This document shows, in pieces, positions 51,446 through 60,512 of a stretch of 64,000 nucleotides of DNA. A program made the position numbers and the translations under genes. The notes below the pieces were generated by a model. It was not told where the DNA came from. It made no database searches and saw only the letters and a list, made by a program, of their open reading frames with translations. How positions within the stretch are numbered: the first letter of the stretch is position 1; every line of letters starts with the position of its first letter. Source of the DNA: JACDCY01 sp964350145. Its GTDB lineage: Bacteria > Gemmatimonadota > Gemmatimonadetes > Gemmatimonadales > Gemmatimonadaceae. The DNA is taken from contig CAYGJL010000014.1 in NCBI GenBank assembly GCA_964350145.1, positions 1 to 64,000 of the forward strand, given 5' to 3'.

Positions 51446-53221
51446 ATGAGCTCCACGAAGTCCCCGACATTCGCTCGATCCATCTCTCTCTCCTTGCGTG
51501 GGCTGCTGCTCGCGGCCTCGGTCTTCGCCATCGCTGGCGACGCTGCCGCCCAGGCGGCCGACCCGCGTGTCGGCCTCGCCGGCGGCCACTGGGTGCCCGC
51601 TGACGAGGCGATTCGCAACCTCGAGAGAGTCTCCTTCACGACGCGCCCCGGGCGCTTCTTCGACCCGGGCAACCCGAACAACTTCGGCTTCGCCAACACC
51701 GATCTGGCCTTCGACGGCAATCGCGTGTTCCTGGGGAACTACAGCGGAGTGCAGATCTGGGACATCTCGAACCCCGCCACCCCGACGCTGGCGGCCGGGA
51801 TCGTCTGCCCGGGCGGTCAGGCAGACGTCTCGGTTTACAACAACCTCCTGTTCGTCTCGGTTGAAGAGACGCGCGGCCGGCTCGATTGCGGCACACAGGG
51901 CGTGCGCGACACGGTCAGCAACGAGCGGTTCCGCGGCGTCCGCATCTTCGACATAACGAATCTGGCCGAGCCGAAGCAGGTGGCGACGGTGCAGACGTGC
52001 CGCGGCTCGCACACGCACACGCTGGTGCCGGATCCAAGAGACGCCGGCGTCATCTACGTGTACGTGCAGGGAACCGGCGGTGTGCGTCCGGCATCGGAGC
52101 TCGCCGGCTGCGTCCGGTCCCCGGACGACACGGCCACCGCGCTGTTCCGGATCGAGGTCATTCGTGTTCCCTTGAACGCGCCGCAGGACGCGCGGGTCGT
52201 GAGCATGCCGCGTATTTTCGCCGACCCGGCCACCGGCCGGATCGCGGGGCTGTGGCCCGGTGGGCGGCATGGTGAGGGCACGCAGTCAACGGCGCAGACG
52301 AACATGTGCCACGACATCACGGTGTACCCGGCGATCGGCCTCGCCGCTGGCGCGTGCTCGGGCAACGGCATCATCCTCGACATTCGCGATCCGGCCAATC
52401 CCAGGCGGACGCACGAGGTGATAGACCCGAACTTTGCCTACTGGCACTCGGCCACGTTCAGCAACGACGGCCGCAAGGTGATCTTCACCGACGAGTGGGG
52501 TGGTGGCGGAGCGCCGCGCTGCCAGGCGTCGGACCGGAAGGAGTGGGGCGCGAACGCGCTGTTCAATCTGATCGGCGGCAGGCTCAGCCTCGCCGGTTAC
52601 TACAAGCTGCCCGCCCCGCAGACCGCGCAGGAGAACTGCGTGGCGCACAACGGCTCACTGATTCCAGTGCCGGGCCGCGACATCATGGTGCAGGCGTGGT
52701 ATCAGGGTGGAATCTCGGTGTTCGACTTCACCGATCCCGCGCATCCGTTCGAAATCGCGTTCTTCGACCGCGGGCCGATCGACCGCGAGACGCTGGCGCT
52801 GGCTGGTCACTGGTCGGCGTACTGGTACAACGGCATGATCGTCGGCTCTGAGATCGGCCGCGGGCTCGACATCTTCGCGCTCAAGGCGAGCGAGTTCCTG
52901 TCGCAGAACGAGATCGACGCGGCGAAGTCTGTACGCGTGCGCCGGTTCAATCCGCAGATGCAGGAGAGGATCGAGTGGCCGGCGAGCTTCGCGGTCGTGC
53001 GGTCGTATCTCGATCAGCTCGGCCGAAACAACGGGCTCGCCAATGCGCGGGCCGCGACGGTAGCGGAGGATCTGATCCGCGCGGAAGGGATGAGCGGGTC
53101 GGCGCGGAGAAGCGCGCTGAACCGGATCGCGTCCGGGCTCGACCGGGATGCTCGCGGCTCGAGCGATGCGGTACGGGTGAGAGCGATGGCGGCTGAGGTC
53201 AGACGGTTGGCGAGGAGCTGA
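51446..53221 (+). CDS. Secreted LVIVD-type beta-propeller protein
   Basis: A 591-residue exported protein with an N-terminal signal (LSLRGLLLAASVFAIAGDAAAQA). Repeated segments such as VQIWDISNPATPTLAAGI, VRIFDITNLAEPKQVATV, GIILDIRDPANPRRTHEV and ISVFDFTDPAHPFEIAFF are LVIVD-like propeller blades. The C-terminal 100 residues are helical. It likely binds a partner or surface ligand. The start at 51446 gives the best signal peptide; the frame is open to 51398. Confidence 0.82.
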   Translation: MSSTKSPTFARSISLSLRGLLLAASVFAIAGDAAAQAADPRVGLAGGHWVPADEAIRNLERVSFTTRPGRFFDPGNPNNFGFANTDLAFDGNRVFLGNYSGVQIWDISNPATPTLAAGIVCPGGQADVSVYNNLLFVSVEETRGRLDCGTQGVRDTVSNERFRGVRIFDITNLAEPKQVATVQTCRGSHTHTLVPDPRDAGVIYVYVQGTGGVRPASELAGCVRSPDDTATALFRIEVIRVPLNAPQDARVVSMPRIFADPATGRIAGLWPGGRHGEGTQSTAQTNMCHDITVYPAIGLAAGACSGNGIILDIRDPANPRRTHEVIDPNFAYWHSATFSNDGRKVIFTDEWGGGGAPRCQASDRKEWGANALFNLIGGRLSLAGYYKLPAPQTAQENCVAHNGSLIPVPGRDIMVQAWYQGGISVFDFTDPAHPFEIAFFDRGPIDRETLALAGHWSAYWYNGMIVGSEIGRGLDIFALKASEFLSQNEIDAAKSVRVRRFNPQMQERIEWPASFAVVRSYLDQLGRNNGLANARAATVAEDLIRAEGMSGSARRSALNRIASGLDRDARGSSDAVRVRAMAAEVRRLARS

Positions 53222-53241
53222 TAGGGCTGCTGAGCTAACAG

Positions 53242-53282
53242 CAGGGATGGGTGACAGGTTGTTGGTTTTGGTTTTGGTTAAC
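53242..53282. repeat. Single 41-bp copy of a GGTTTTGG-rich dispersed repeat
   Basis: This stretch starts CAGGGATGGGTGACAGGTTG and ends GGTTTTGGTTAAC. It has the same length and near-identical sequence as each arm of the palindrome at 55503-55641, so it looks like half of that element. Confidence 0.65.
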
Positions 53283-53368
53283 TGATTGGTTATGGGTAAA
53301 CGGTCTGGCGTTGGCGATGATGCCGGCGCCAGACCGCTTGCGTTACGGACTCAAACCGGGTCGGGCAT

Positions 53369-55495
53369 ATGCGGATGAATTCACGTTGCGGCTTACTCGC
53401 GATTCTTCTTCTCGGTGCGTCCGCGCGGATCGCCGAAGCGCAGGCCGGTGTCGCTCGGGCCGATGTCGTCGCGCAGACGGAGGATCCGCATATATGGCTG
53501 GAGGAGGTTGAAAGCGAGCGGGCGCTCGCGTGGGTCCGAGAGCGGAACACGCGCTCGCTGGCGGTGCTCCAGGGCGATCCACGGTATCAGAGGCTCCATG
53601 ACGACGCCCTGCGGATTCTCGAGGCGACCGACCGGATCGCTTCGCCGGGTTTCCGCGGGCGGGCGATCTACAACTTCTGGCAGGACTCCAGTCACGTGCG
53701 CGGGATTCTGCGGCGCACTACGCTCGACTCATACCGCTCGGCGAATCCAGAGTGGGAGACCGTGCTGGACATGGACGCGCTGTCCGCGAACGAGAGCGCG
53801 AACTGGGTGTATCGCGGCGCGAACTGTCTTCCGCCGGAGCACAGGCTCTGCCTGATCTCGCTGTCGAACGGCGGCAAGGACGCGGTCGAGGTTCGGGAGT
53901 TCGACACGCGGACGAAGTCGTTCGTGGCCGGCGGGTTCGTGCTGCCTGAGTCCAAGGGCGGCGCATCGTGGATTGACGCGAACAACATTTTCATCTCGCG
54001 GGACTTCGGGCCCGGCACGCTGACGAAGTCGGGCTACCCGTTCATCGTGCGGCGGCTGACTCGCGGGCAGCGGATAGAAGACGCGCCGGAGGTGTTCCGC
54101 GGCTCTGCCGACGACGTGTCCGCCAGCGCGTTTGCGCTGCGCGATTCGGACGGCCGAGTGCAGGCGCTGCTGGCGAGCCGCGGACTCACGTTCTGGGAGC
54201 GGGAGCAGTGGCTGCTCCACGACTCTGGGCCGCCGGTGAAGCTGCCGTTCCCGGCGAAGGGCGGGATCAACGCGCTCGTGGACGGCCAGCTCGTCATGAC
54301 GACCGACATTGATTGGAACGGAATGAAGCTCGGCGATCTGTTCGCGTACGATCTCGCGGAGCTCAAAGCGGATCCGGAAGGCGCGAAGCCGTACCTGATT
54401 CTTCGTCCCGGCTCGCGCGAGTCCATCGAAGGCGTGTCGAGCACGCGTAACAAGTTGATCGTGGCGCTGTACGAGAACGTGAAGGGCGCGGCTTACGTGT
54501 ACGACCGCGGTCCGAGCGGCTGGACGCGCCGGCGGCTGCCGCTGCCGGAGAACGCATCCGTGGACATCGGATCCTCGTCCGATCTCTCGGACGACATTTT
54601 CTTCAGCACGTCGAACTTCCTCGAGCCGAACAGCCTCTGGCTCGCGGACGCGGCCACCGGGCGCGTGGAGAAGGTGAAGTCCATCACGCCGCGGTTCGAC
54701 GGGTCGCGGCACACCGTCACGCAGTACGAGGCCACATCGGCGGATGGGACCAAGATCCCGTACTTCGTGACGCACCCGAAGGACATGGCGCTCGACGGCA
54801 ACAACCCGACTCTTCTGTACGGCTACGGCGGATTCCAGTCGAGCCTGTTGCCGGGTTATTCCGGTACGGTAGGGAAGCTGTGGCTCGAGGACGGCGGAGT
54901 GTACGTGAGGGCCAACACCCGCGGCGGCGGCGAGTTCGGACCGTCGTGGCACCAGGCGGCGATCGGCGCCAACCGGCAGCGGGCGCACGAGGATTTCGTC
55001 GCGGTCGCGCAGGACCTGATCGCGCGCCGCATCACGTCGCCACGCAGGCTCGGCATCATGGGCGGGTCGCAGGGCGGACTGTTCGTGGGCGTCGCGATGA
55101 CGCAGCACCCGGAGCTGTTCAACGCGGTGGTGATCCAGGTTCCGCTGTTCGACATGCTGCGGTACCACAAGCTGCTCGCAGGCGCGTCGTGGATTGCAGA
55201 GTACGGTAATCCGGACATCCCTGAGCAGCGCGCGTGGATCGAGGGATACTCTCCGTACCAGGCGCTGCGCGCGGGACGGCGGTACCCCGAGCCGTTCATC
55301 CACACTTCGACCAAGGACGACCGGGTGCACCCGGGACACGCGCGAAAGGCGGTCGCGCGGCTAGAAGAGCTCGGGTATCCGGTGCTGTTCTACGAGAACA
55401 CGGACGGAGGGCACTCCGCCGCGGCGAATCTGCGGGAGTCGGCGAAGCGGATCGCGCTGGAGTACACGTACCTTACGAGGAAGTTGAAGGACTAG
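53369..55495 (+). CDS. Secreted prolyl oligopeptidase (S9A family)
   Basis: A 708-residue serine peptidase with a signal sequence (CGLLAILLLGASARIAEAQ). An N-terminal propeller (EDPHIWLEEVESERALAWVRERN) is followed by the alpha/beta-hydrolase domain with nucleophile Ser567 in GGSQGG, acidic residue in KDDRVHPGHARK (D650 or D651) and His682 in DGGHSAA. It likely degrades proline-containing peptides in the periplasm. Confidence 0.92.
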   Translation: MRMNSRCGLLAILLLGASARIAEAQAGVARADVVAQTEDPHIWLEEVESERALAWVRERNTRSLAVLQGDPRYQRLHDDALRILEATDRIASPGFRGRAIYNFWQDSSHVRGILRRTTLDSYRSANPEWETVLDMDALSANESANWVYRGANCLPPEHRLCLISLSNGGKDAVEVREFDTRTKSFVAGGFVLPESKGGASWIDANNIFISRDFGPGTLTKSGYPFIVRRLTRGQRIEDAPEVFRGSADDVSASAFALRDSDGRVQALLASRGLTFWEREQWLLHDSGPPVKLPFPAKGGINALVDGQLVMTTDIDWNGMKLGDLFAYDLAELKADPEGAKPYLILRPGSRESIEGVSSTRNKLIVALYENVKGAAYVYDRGPSGWTRRRLPLPENASVDIGSSSDLSDDIFFSTSNFLEPNSLWLADAATGRVEKVKSITPRFDGSRHTVTQYEATSADGTKIPYFVTHPKDMALDGNNPTLLYGYGGFQSSLLPGYSGTVGKLWLEDGGVYVRANTRGGGEFGPSWHQAAIGANRQRAHEDFVAVAQDLIARRITSPRRLGIMGGSQGGLFVGVAMTQHPELFNAVVIQVPLFDMLRYHKLLAGASWIAEYGNPDIPEQRAWIEGYSPYQALRAGRRYPEPFIHTSTKDDRVHPGHARKAVARLEELGYPVLFYENTDGGHSAAANLRESAKRIALEYTYLTRKLKD

Positions 55496-55502
55496 TGTAC
55501 AA

Positions 55503-55641
55503 CAGGGTTGGGTGGCTGGTCGTAGGTTTTGGTTTTGGTTAACAACGGGTTCCTGGTAGATGGTTTTTGGTTACCAATCACCGTTCACCGTTGACCAGTG
55601 GTTAACCAGAACCAACACCAATAACCTGTCACCCAACCCTG
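55503..55641. repeat. 139-bp palindromic element built on the 41-bp repeat
   Basis: Arms 55503-55543 and 55601-55641 are inverted repeats matching at 34 of 41 positions. A third copy of the arm lies at 53242-53282, on the other side of the S9A gene. No ORF is inside. It fits a small non-autonomous repeat family in this genome. Confidence 0.75.
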
Positions 55642-55684
55642 CAGGAAAACGCTTTATGAGCACGTCCTTGAACCCAACGGCCGC

Positions 55685-58123
55685 ATGAAGCTCTCGCATC
55701 GATCGTTCTTCACCTTGATGGCGGCAGCAATCGTTGCTGGCTGTGCTTCCGCCGCTCCTCCGTCGCAGTCTCCGCCCGCGCCCGTGGCCACGGAGAGCGG
55801 TCTTCTCCCCCTGCGCTACGACGCCGCGACCGGGAAAGTCCATCTCACCATCCCCCGACTCGGCGAGCGGCTACTGTACCTCAACACCCTCGCCACCGGC
55901 GTCGGCGCCACGGCTGCCGGCCTCGATCGCGGCCAGCTCGGCGACAACGCGGTCGTGCGGTTCGAGCGACGCGGCGCGCGCGTGTTCCTCATCCGCGAGA
56001 ATACCGCGGTCCTCGCGCGCACCGACAACCCTGCGCTCCAGCGCTCGGTCGAGGAGTCCTTTCCCAGCTCCGTTCTCGCTTCGTTCGCTGTGCAGCGCGA
56101 AGGCCCGGGCGGAACGGTCGTGGACGCGACGGATTTCTTCCTCAGCGACGTGTACGACGTGATCGGCTCGCTGCGCGGCGCGCGGCTCGGCTCCGTGCGT
56201 CTGGACCGCGAGCGCAGCTTCGTTGATCCCGCGAACACGCGCTCGTTCCCGGAGAACACCGAGATCCGCTCGGTGCTCACCTTTTCCACTGACGATCCCA
56301 ACTTCGTTCTCCGCCAGGTTGCACCCGACGCCCGCACGATCGCCATCGAGCAGCACCACAGCTTCCTGCGCCTGCCGGAGCCGCCGCTCCCCCTGCGCGC
56401 GTTCGATCCGCGCGCGGGTCTCTTCTCCAACGATTTCTTCGACTTCGCGCAGCCATTCTCCGGCGACTACCGCCAGCGCGCGGTCGCGCGTTGGCGGCTC
56501 GAGCCGTCCGACACCGCCGCGTATCTACGCGGCGAGAAGATCGAGCCCGTCAAGCCGATCGTGTACTACATCGACGCCGGAATCCCCGAGCCGTACCGCA
56601 GCGCGTTCATCGAGGGCGGCCTCTGGTGGAACGAAGTACTCGGCGCTGCCGGCTGGCGCAACGCGTTCCGCATCGAGACGCTGCCGGCGGGCGTGAGTCC
56701 GCTCGACGCGCGCTATCCCGCGATCTACTGGGTGCACCGGATGCAGCGTGGGCCGTCGGTCGGGCCGTCCATGATAGACCCTCGCACTGGCGAGATCGTG
56801 AAGACAGTCGTGCGAATGGACTCGTACCGCTCGCTGGTGGATCACGACATCTACATGGGGCTGCTGCCAGCGGCGCCGCCGGGTGGATTGCAGCTCACCG
56901 CCGAGCAGTTCGCGATGGCGCGCAGGCGGCAGCACAGCGCGCACGAGATTGGGCACACGCTCGGCATCGCGCACAATTACATCGCGGCGACGCAGGGGCG
57001 CTCGTCGGTGATGGACTACCCGTATCCGCTCATCACGCTGGATGCGCAGGGGCGGCTGGACATCAGCGACGCGTATCGCAATTCGGGCGGCGCGCACGAC
57101 ACGCTCGCGATCCGGTACGCGTACACCTGGTTCCGCACGCCCGCTGAGGAGGCCGCGGGGCTCAGCCGGATCGTGCGTGACGCAGAGGCGCGTGGGCTCC
57201 GGTTCATCGCGGACCAACATGTCGGCGCATCGGGATCGTTGCCGAGCGCGAGTCAGTGGATTGAAGGCAGCGACATGTTGACCGCGCTGCGGCGGACGAT
57301 GGCCGTGCGCCGCGTGCTGATGGACCGATTCGACGAGCGCGCCGCGCAGCCGGGCGAGCCGCTCGCGGTGTTGAATCGCCGGTTCGCGCATGTGTACCTG
57401 CACCACCGGTACGCGCTGGTCGGCGCTACGAAGTACGTCGGTGGGATGGAATTCGGCTACGCGCTGCGCGGGGAGCAGACGGAGCCGACGCGGATCCTTC
57501 CGCCCGCCGAGCAGCGGGCCGCGCTGCGGCTCGTTCTTTCGGCGCTAACTCCGCGCGAGCTGCGCATTCCCGGACGCATCGCGGCGATGATTCCCCCGGT
57601 ACCGGCCGGTTACGACTCCGATCTAACGCTCATTCCGACTCCGGCCGGCACATCGTTCGATCCGCTCGCGGCAGCGCACAGCCTGGCGCAGGAGATCGTG
57701 AACGGACTGCTGCATCCGCAGCGCGCCGCGCGGCTGGTGTCGTTCCACGCGCGGGACGCGTCGAACCCGTCGCTCGATGAGGTGATCAGCGCGCTGTTTG
57801 AGACGACGTGGGGCATATCGTCGGCGACCTTGGCCGTAGCCGGGGAAGAGCAGGGTCCGGAGCTGCGTCGCGTTGCGCAGCGGGCGACGGTGGATGGCTT
57901 GCTGGACCTCGCGGGGAGCGCTTCGGCGACGTCCGGCGTCCGTGCGACGGTCGAGCATCACCTGGCCTGGATAGCCCGGCGGACGAGCTTGTCCGAAGGC
58001 CTCTCGGCTGCCGACCAGGGGCACCGTGCAGCCGTCAGACGGGACGTTGAGCGGTATTTCGATGGTCGGGACGATCCAGCCAAGCGCCCGCGTCCGGCGC
58101 CGATCGGCTTGCCTTGGCCCTAA
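55685..58123 (+). CDS. Zinc-dependent metalloprotease, lipid-anchored
   Basis: An 812-residue protein with a lipobox (LMAAAIVAGC) and zinc site HEIGHTLGIAHN, with ligands H420, H424 and H430. Long N-terminal domains have LRYDAATGKVHLTIPRLGERLLYLNTL and VVRFERRGARVFLIREN, matching DUF5117/DUF5118-type metalloproteases of Bacteroidota and Gemmatimonadota. It probably degrades proteins at the envelope. Its 3' end belongs to the unit duplicated downstream: a degraded copy of the last 19 codons lies at 59939-59997. Confidence 0.9.
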   Translation: MKLSHRSFFTLMAAAIVAGCASAAPPSQSPPAPVATESGLLPLRYDAATGKVHLTIPRLGERLLYLNTLATGVGATAAGLDRGQLGDNAVVRFERRGARVFLIRENTAVLARTDNPALQRSVEESFPSSVLASFAVQREGPGGTVVDATDFFLSDVYDVIGSLRGARLGSVRLDRERSFVDPANTRSFPENTEIRSVLTFSTDDPNFVLRQVAPDARTIAIEQHHSFLRLPEPPLPLRAFDPRAGLFSNDFFDFAQPFSGDYRQRAVARWRLEPSDTAAYLRGEKIEPVKPIVYYIDAGIPEPYRSAFIEGGLWWNEVLGAAGWRNAFRIETLPAGVSPLDARYPAIYWVHRMQRGPSVGPSMIDPRTGEIVKTVVRMDSYRSLVDHDIYMGLLPAAPPGGLQLTAEQFAMARRRQHSAHEIGHTLGIAHNYIAATQGRSSVMDYPYPLITLDAQGRLDISDAYRNSGGAHDTLAIRYAYTWFRTPAEEAAGLSRIVRDAEARGLRFIADQHVGASGSLPSASQWIEGSDMLTALRRTMAVRRVLMDRFDERAAQPGEPLAVLNRRFAHVYLHHRYALVGATKYVGGMEFGYALRGEQTEPTRILPPAEQRAALRLVLSALTPRELRIPGRIAAMIPPVPAGYDSDLTLIPTPAGTSFDPLAAAHSLAQEIVNGLLHPQRAARLVSFHARDASNPSLDEVISALFETTWGISSATLAVAGEEQGPELRRVAQRATVDGLLDLAGSASATSGVRATVEHHLAWIARRTSLSEGLSAADQGHRAAVRRDVERYFDGRDDPAKRPRPAPIGLPWP

Positions 58124-58132
58124 CGGTTTCTT

Positions 58133-58341
58133 TCGATCCCGCTTGATCAGCGTAAAGGCCCTGCGCGAGTGAAGTAGCTGGTGTGGGAGCACCTTGATTA
58201 GCTCAATGTCGCATCGGCGCTGACCAGCCAGGCACTACTACCAGTAGTAGTCTGAAGCGAAGGCCAAACGATCGTTCTTGAAATCCCCCGAGCAGACCCA
58301 CATCGTCGTCGGTGGTGGCTTCTCTCTTCAAGGGGGTTCAG
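58133..58341 (+). promoter_or_regulatory. Leader A of the cysteine-rich peptide genes
   Basis: This 209-bp stretch is nearly identical to 60008-60217. Both contain the perfect inverted repeat ACTACTAC-CA-GTAGTAGT (58234-58251 here) and end with a GGGGGTTCAG ribosome-site region before the ATG. Conservation of so much non-coding sequence between recent duplicates is partly expected, but the intact palindrome suggests a shared operator or RNA structure. Confidence 0.55.
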
Positions 58342-58578
58342 ATGCAAAGAATGAAGAGCAGTTTTACGATGCTGGTCGTAAGCCTGTTCGCGATTGGCGC
58401 TCTGACATTCGGAGCGAACGAGTTGCGGGCGAGCAATGCGGCAACATCTTGCATTATCAATCCGCCACACGAGCTTGGTGAATGTTCAAGCGAAGAACAG
58501 TGCGATCAAATGTGTTGGAATGCCGGCGGCTACGATGGAGACTGCCAAACAGGTTGTTGCGGCTGCTTCACGAGATAA
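58342..58578 (+). CDS. Secreted eight-cysteine miniprotein 1
   Basis: A 78-residue precursor. The signal peptide MQRMKSSFTMLVVSLFAIGA with a following ANELRASNA end should be cleaved, leaving about 45 residues with eight cysteines: C-x10-C-x5-C-x3-C-x9-C-x3-CC-x-C. Four disulfides are possible, as in knottin-like toxins or signalling peptides. It shares the NPPHELGECSSE core with miniprotein 2. It lies upstream of a DUF4876 lipoprotein gene. Family and target are unknown. Confidence 0.8.
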   Translation: MQRMKSSFTMLVVSLFAIGALTFGANELRASNAATSCIINPPHELGECSSEEQCDQMCWNAGGYDGDCQTGCCGCFTR

Positions 58579-58645
58579 TTGCACCAGTGGGTTCAAGGCA
58601 CGATTCTAGTCCGCTTCCTATGCACGCTGCGGCAGGGGACACGTG

Positions 58646-59920
58646 ATGAGAAGTAGAACTGGTTCGTGGGTGGTGTTCCTTGGCGGCACCATGGTCCTTG
58701 CGGCATGCGGCGGCGGGGGGCGAGATATCGTCGAGCCGCCACCGCCCAGCGGAAACTTCGTTCTCACCATACTCGCAAGTGAGCAGGATGCGAGTACCGC
58801 AGAGAAGCTCGGATGGACGGGCGGAATACCAGGGGCCGAGGTGACGGTGACACCGGTGGACGGGAGTGCCGCACCTCGAACCTTGACATCCAGTGCCGCA
58901 GGAACCGTTTCGATTTCGGCATTGCCGGCAGGGAGGTACCGCGTTTCAGTTCGGCGGTTGTTGACCGCCTCTGAGATCGCGACGCTGAACGAAGTGAGTG
59001 GCGCGGGAGCTTTTGTCAGTGAGAGCGAAGTGGAGGTCGTATCCAGTTCAGGTACGGCCACCGTCCGAGTCCCGGCGAGCTTTCGAACGTCGCTCGTCAT
59101 CAGCGAGTGGTCGTTCCAGCACAAATGGATTCCAGGTACAGGAAGCTACCAGTTCGGCGGCTTCCTCGAGCTGTACAACAACAGCGACACCACCGTTTAT
59201 CTGGATGGCGTTCTCATAGCCGACGGACACGCAAAGGCCTCGAATGTGCCTGGTACGTTCTCGGATTGCGGTCTGTATGCTCCATACCAGAACGATCCCG
59301 CGGGAGTGTGGACGCAATGGATGGCCGGTTTTCCGGGGACGGGTCATGACTTCCCGTTAGCGCCAGGCAAAGCGGTAGTCATTGCCACAGATGCGATCGA
59401 CCACCGGCCGTTCTTCGCGGACGCGCTCGACCTTCGCGGAGCGGACTTTGAGTTCATCGGGTCGTCCGATGTGGATAATCCGGCGGTTCCAAACATGATC
59501 GAGCGTGGCGTCCGGGAATATTTTCTCGGGCACGGACTAATGTGGGGCAACAGCCTCGCGGCTGTCGTTGCGCTCTCCTTGCCAGGCACATCTGCTTCGT
59601 TCGCTCGTGCGAACTTGCCGCCCAATGCGACCGAGCACATTCGGCTGCCGCGTGAACGCATTCTGGACCTATTTACGACCATCTCGACGTGGATGTCCTT
59701 GCAGCAGCCGCCGATCGCCGTATGCACCGAACTGGTCAACTCGGCCATGGATCGCAAGTACGGACTCTTCATGGTGGACGAGCCGGACGCGCACCTGGTT
59801 TCGTTCAGCCGACGGGTGCTCAGGACGCTGCCGGACGGCCGCCACATCTTGCAATCCACGCGCACCAGCGCGAACGACTTCCAGCGAACGTCGCGGACCC
59901 CGGGCGTCGTCACGCCGTAG
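58646..59920 (+). CDS. DUF4876 lipoprotein, copy 1
   Basis: A 424-residue lipoprotein (lipobox VLAACGGGG) with a Pro-rich linker, a carboxypeptidase-regulatory-like beta domain at about 25-130 (PGAEVTVTPVDG and GTVSISALPAGRYRVSVRRL), then a lamin-tail-like domain (GGFLELYNNSDTTVYLDGVLIAD) and the DUF4876 C-terminus (DNPAVPNMIERGVREYF and LRTLPDGRHILQSTRTSANDF). In this copy the region between the tail domain and FPGTGHDFPLAPG differs from copies 2 and 3. A GTG at 58643 is an alternative start. A surface-exposed or outer-membrane role is likely. Confidence 0.85.
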   Translation: MRSRTGSWVVFLGGTMVLAACGGGGRDIVEPPPPSGNFVLTILASEQDASTAEKLGWTGGIPGAEVTVTPVDGSAAPRTLTSSAAGTVSISALPAGRYRVSVRRLLTASEIATLNEVSGAGAFVSESEVEVVSSSGTATVRVPASFRTSLVISEWSFQHKWIPGTGSYQFGGFLELYNNSDTTVYLDGVLIADGHAKASNVPGTFSDCGLYAPYQNDPAGVWTQWMAGFPGTGHDFPLAPGKAVVIATDAIDHRPFFADALDLRGADFEFIGSSDVDNPAVPNMIERGVREYFLGHGLMWGNSLAAVVALSLPGTSASFARANLPPNATEHIRLPRERILDLFTTISTWMSLQQPPIAVCTELVNSAMDRKYGLFMVDEPDAHLVSFSRRVLRTLPDGRHILQSTRTSANDFQRTSRTPGVVTP

Positions 59921-59938
59921 AGCCTCGGGGCAAACGGG

Positions 59939-60217
59939 CGGGACGATCCGTCCAAGCGGGCCGCGGCCCGCGGCAATCGGTCTGCCCTGGCCCCTAGCGT
60001 TTTTTTTTCGATCGCCTCGTGATCAGCGTTAAGGCCCGGCGCGAGTGAAGTAGCTGGTGTGGGAGCACCTTGAGTAGCTCAAAGGTCGCATCGCCGCTGA
60101 CCAGCCGGACACTACTACCAGTAGTAGTCTGAAGCGAACGCCAAACGATCGTTCTTGAAATCCCGCAAGCAGAGCCACATCGTGGTCGGTGGTGGCTTCT
60201 CTCTTCAGGGGGTTCAG
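59939..60217 (+). repeat. Duplication junction: metalloprotease 3' relic plus leader B
   Basis: 59939-59997 is a decayed copy of the last 19 codons of the metalloprotease gene (58067-58123), still ending in a stop codon. It is followed by 60008-60217, the second copy of the peptide leader with its palindrome at 60111-60128. This marks the seam of a tandem duplication with a unit of about 1.87 kb. Confidence 0.75.
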
Positions 60218-60451
60218 ATGCAAAGAATGAAGAGCAGTTTCGCAATGCTGGTCGTGTCTCTGTTCGCCGTGGGTGCGCTGACCTTCGGAGCCAGCGAAGT
60301 TCTGGCGGCCAATTCCGCGACGACTTGCATTTACAACCCGCCGCATGAGCTCGGCGAATGCAGCAGCGAACTCGAGTGCGATACCTGGTGCGACTTCTAC
60401 AACGGCGAGGGAGACTGCTCGACAGGTTGTTGCGGTTGCATGTTGCGGTAG
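60218..60451 (+). CDS. Secreted eight-cysteine miniprotein 2
   Basis: A 77-residue precursor with signal MQRMKSSFAMLVVSLFAVGA and a likely cleavage near VLAANS. The mature part keeps all eight cysteines of miniprotein 1 with one residue fewer in the longest variable loop (C-x10-C-x5-C-x3-C-x8-C-x3-CC-x-C). Residues between cysteines 3 and 5 differ most (DTWCDFYNGEGD against DQMCWNAGGYDGD), suggesting a variable loop on a fixed scaffold. It precedes the thioredoxin-fold gene in the same direction. Confidence 0.8.
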   Translation: MQRMKSSFAMLVVSLFAVGALTFGASEVLAANSATTCIYNPPHELGECSSELECDTWCDFYNGEGDCSTGCCGCMLR

Positions 60452-60512
60452 CACATCGAGCGCTACCAGCCCATCAAGTTGTCGCATGTTCCCTCTAGGA
60501 TGACGAGCTGAA

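Noticed and set aside
53729..55339. 536-codon - strand frame opposite the S9A peptidase
   Set aside because: Antisense shadow; the + strand has the intact catalytic triad.
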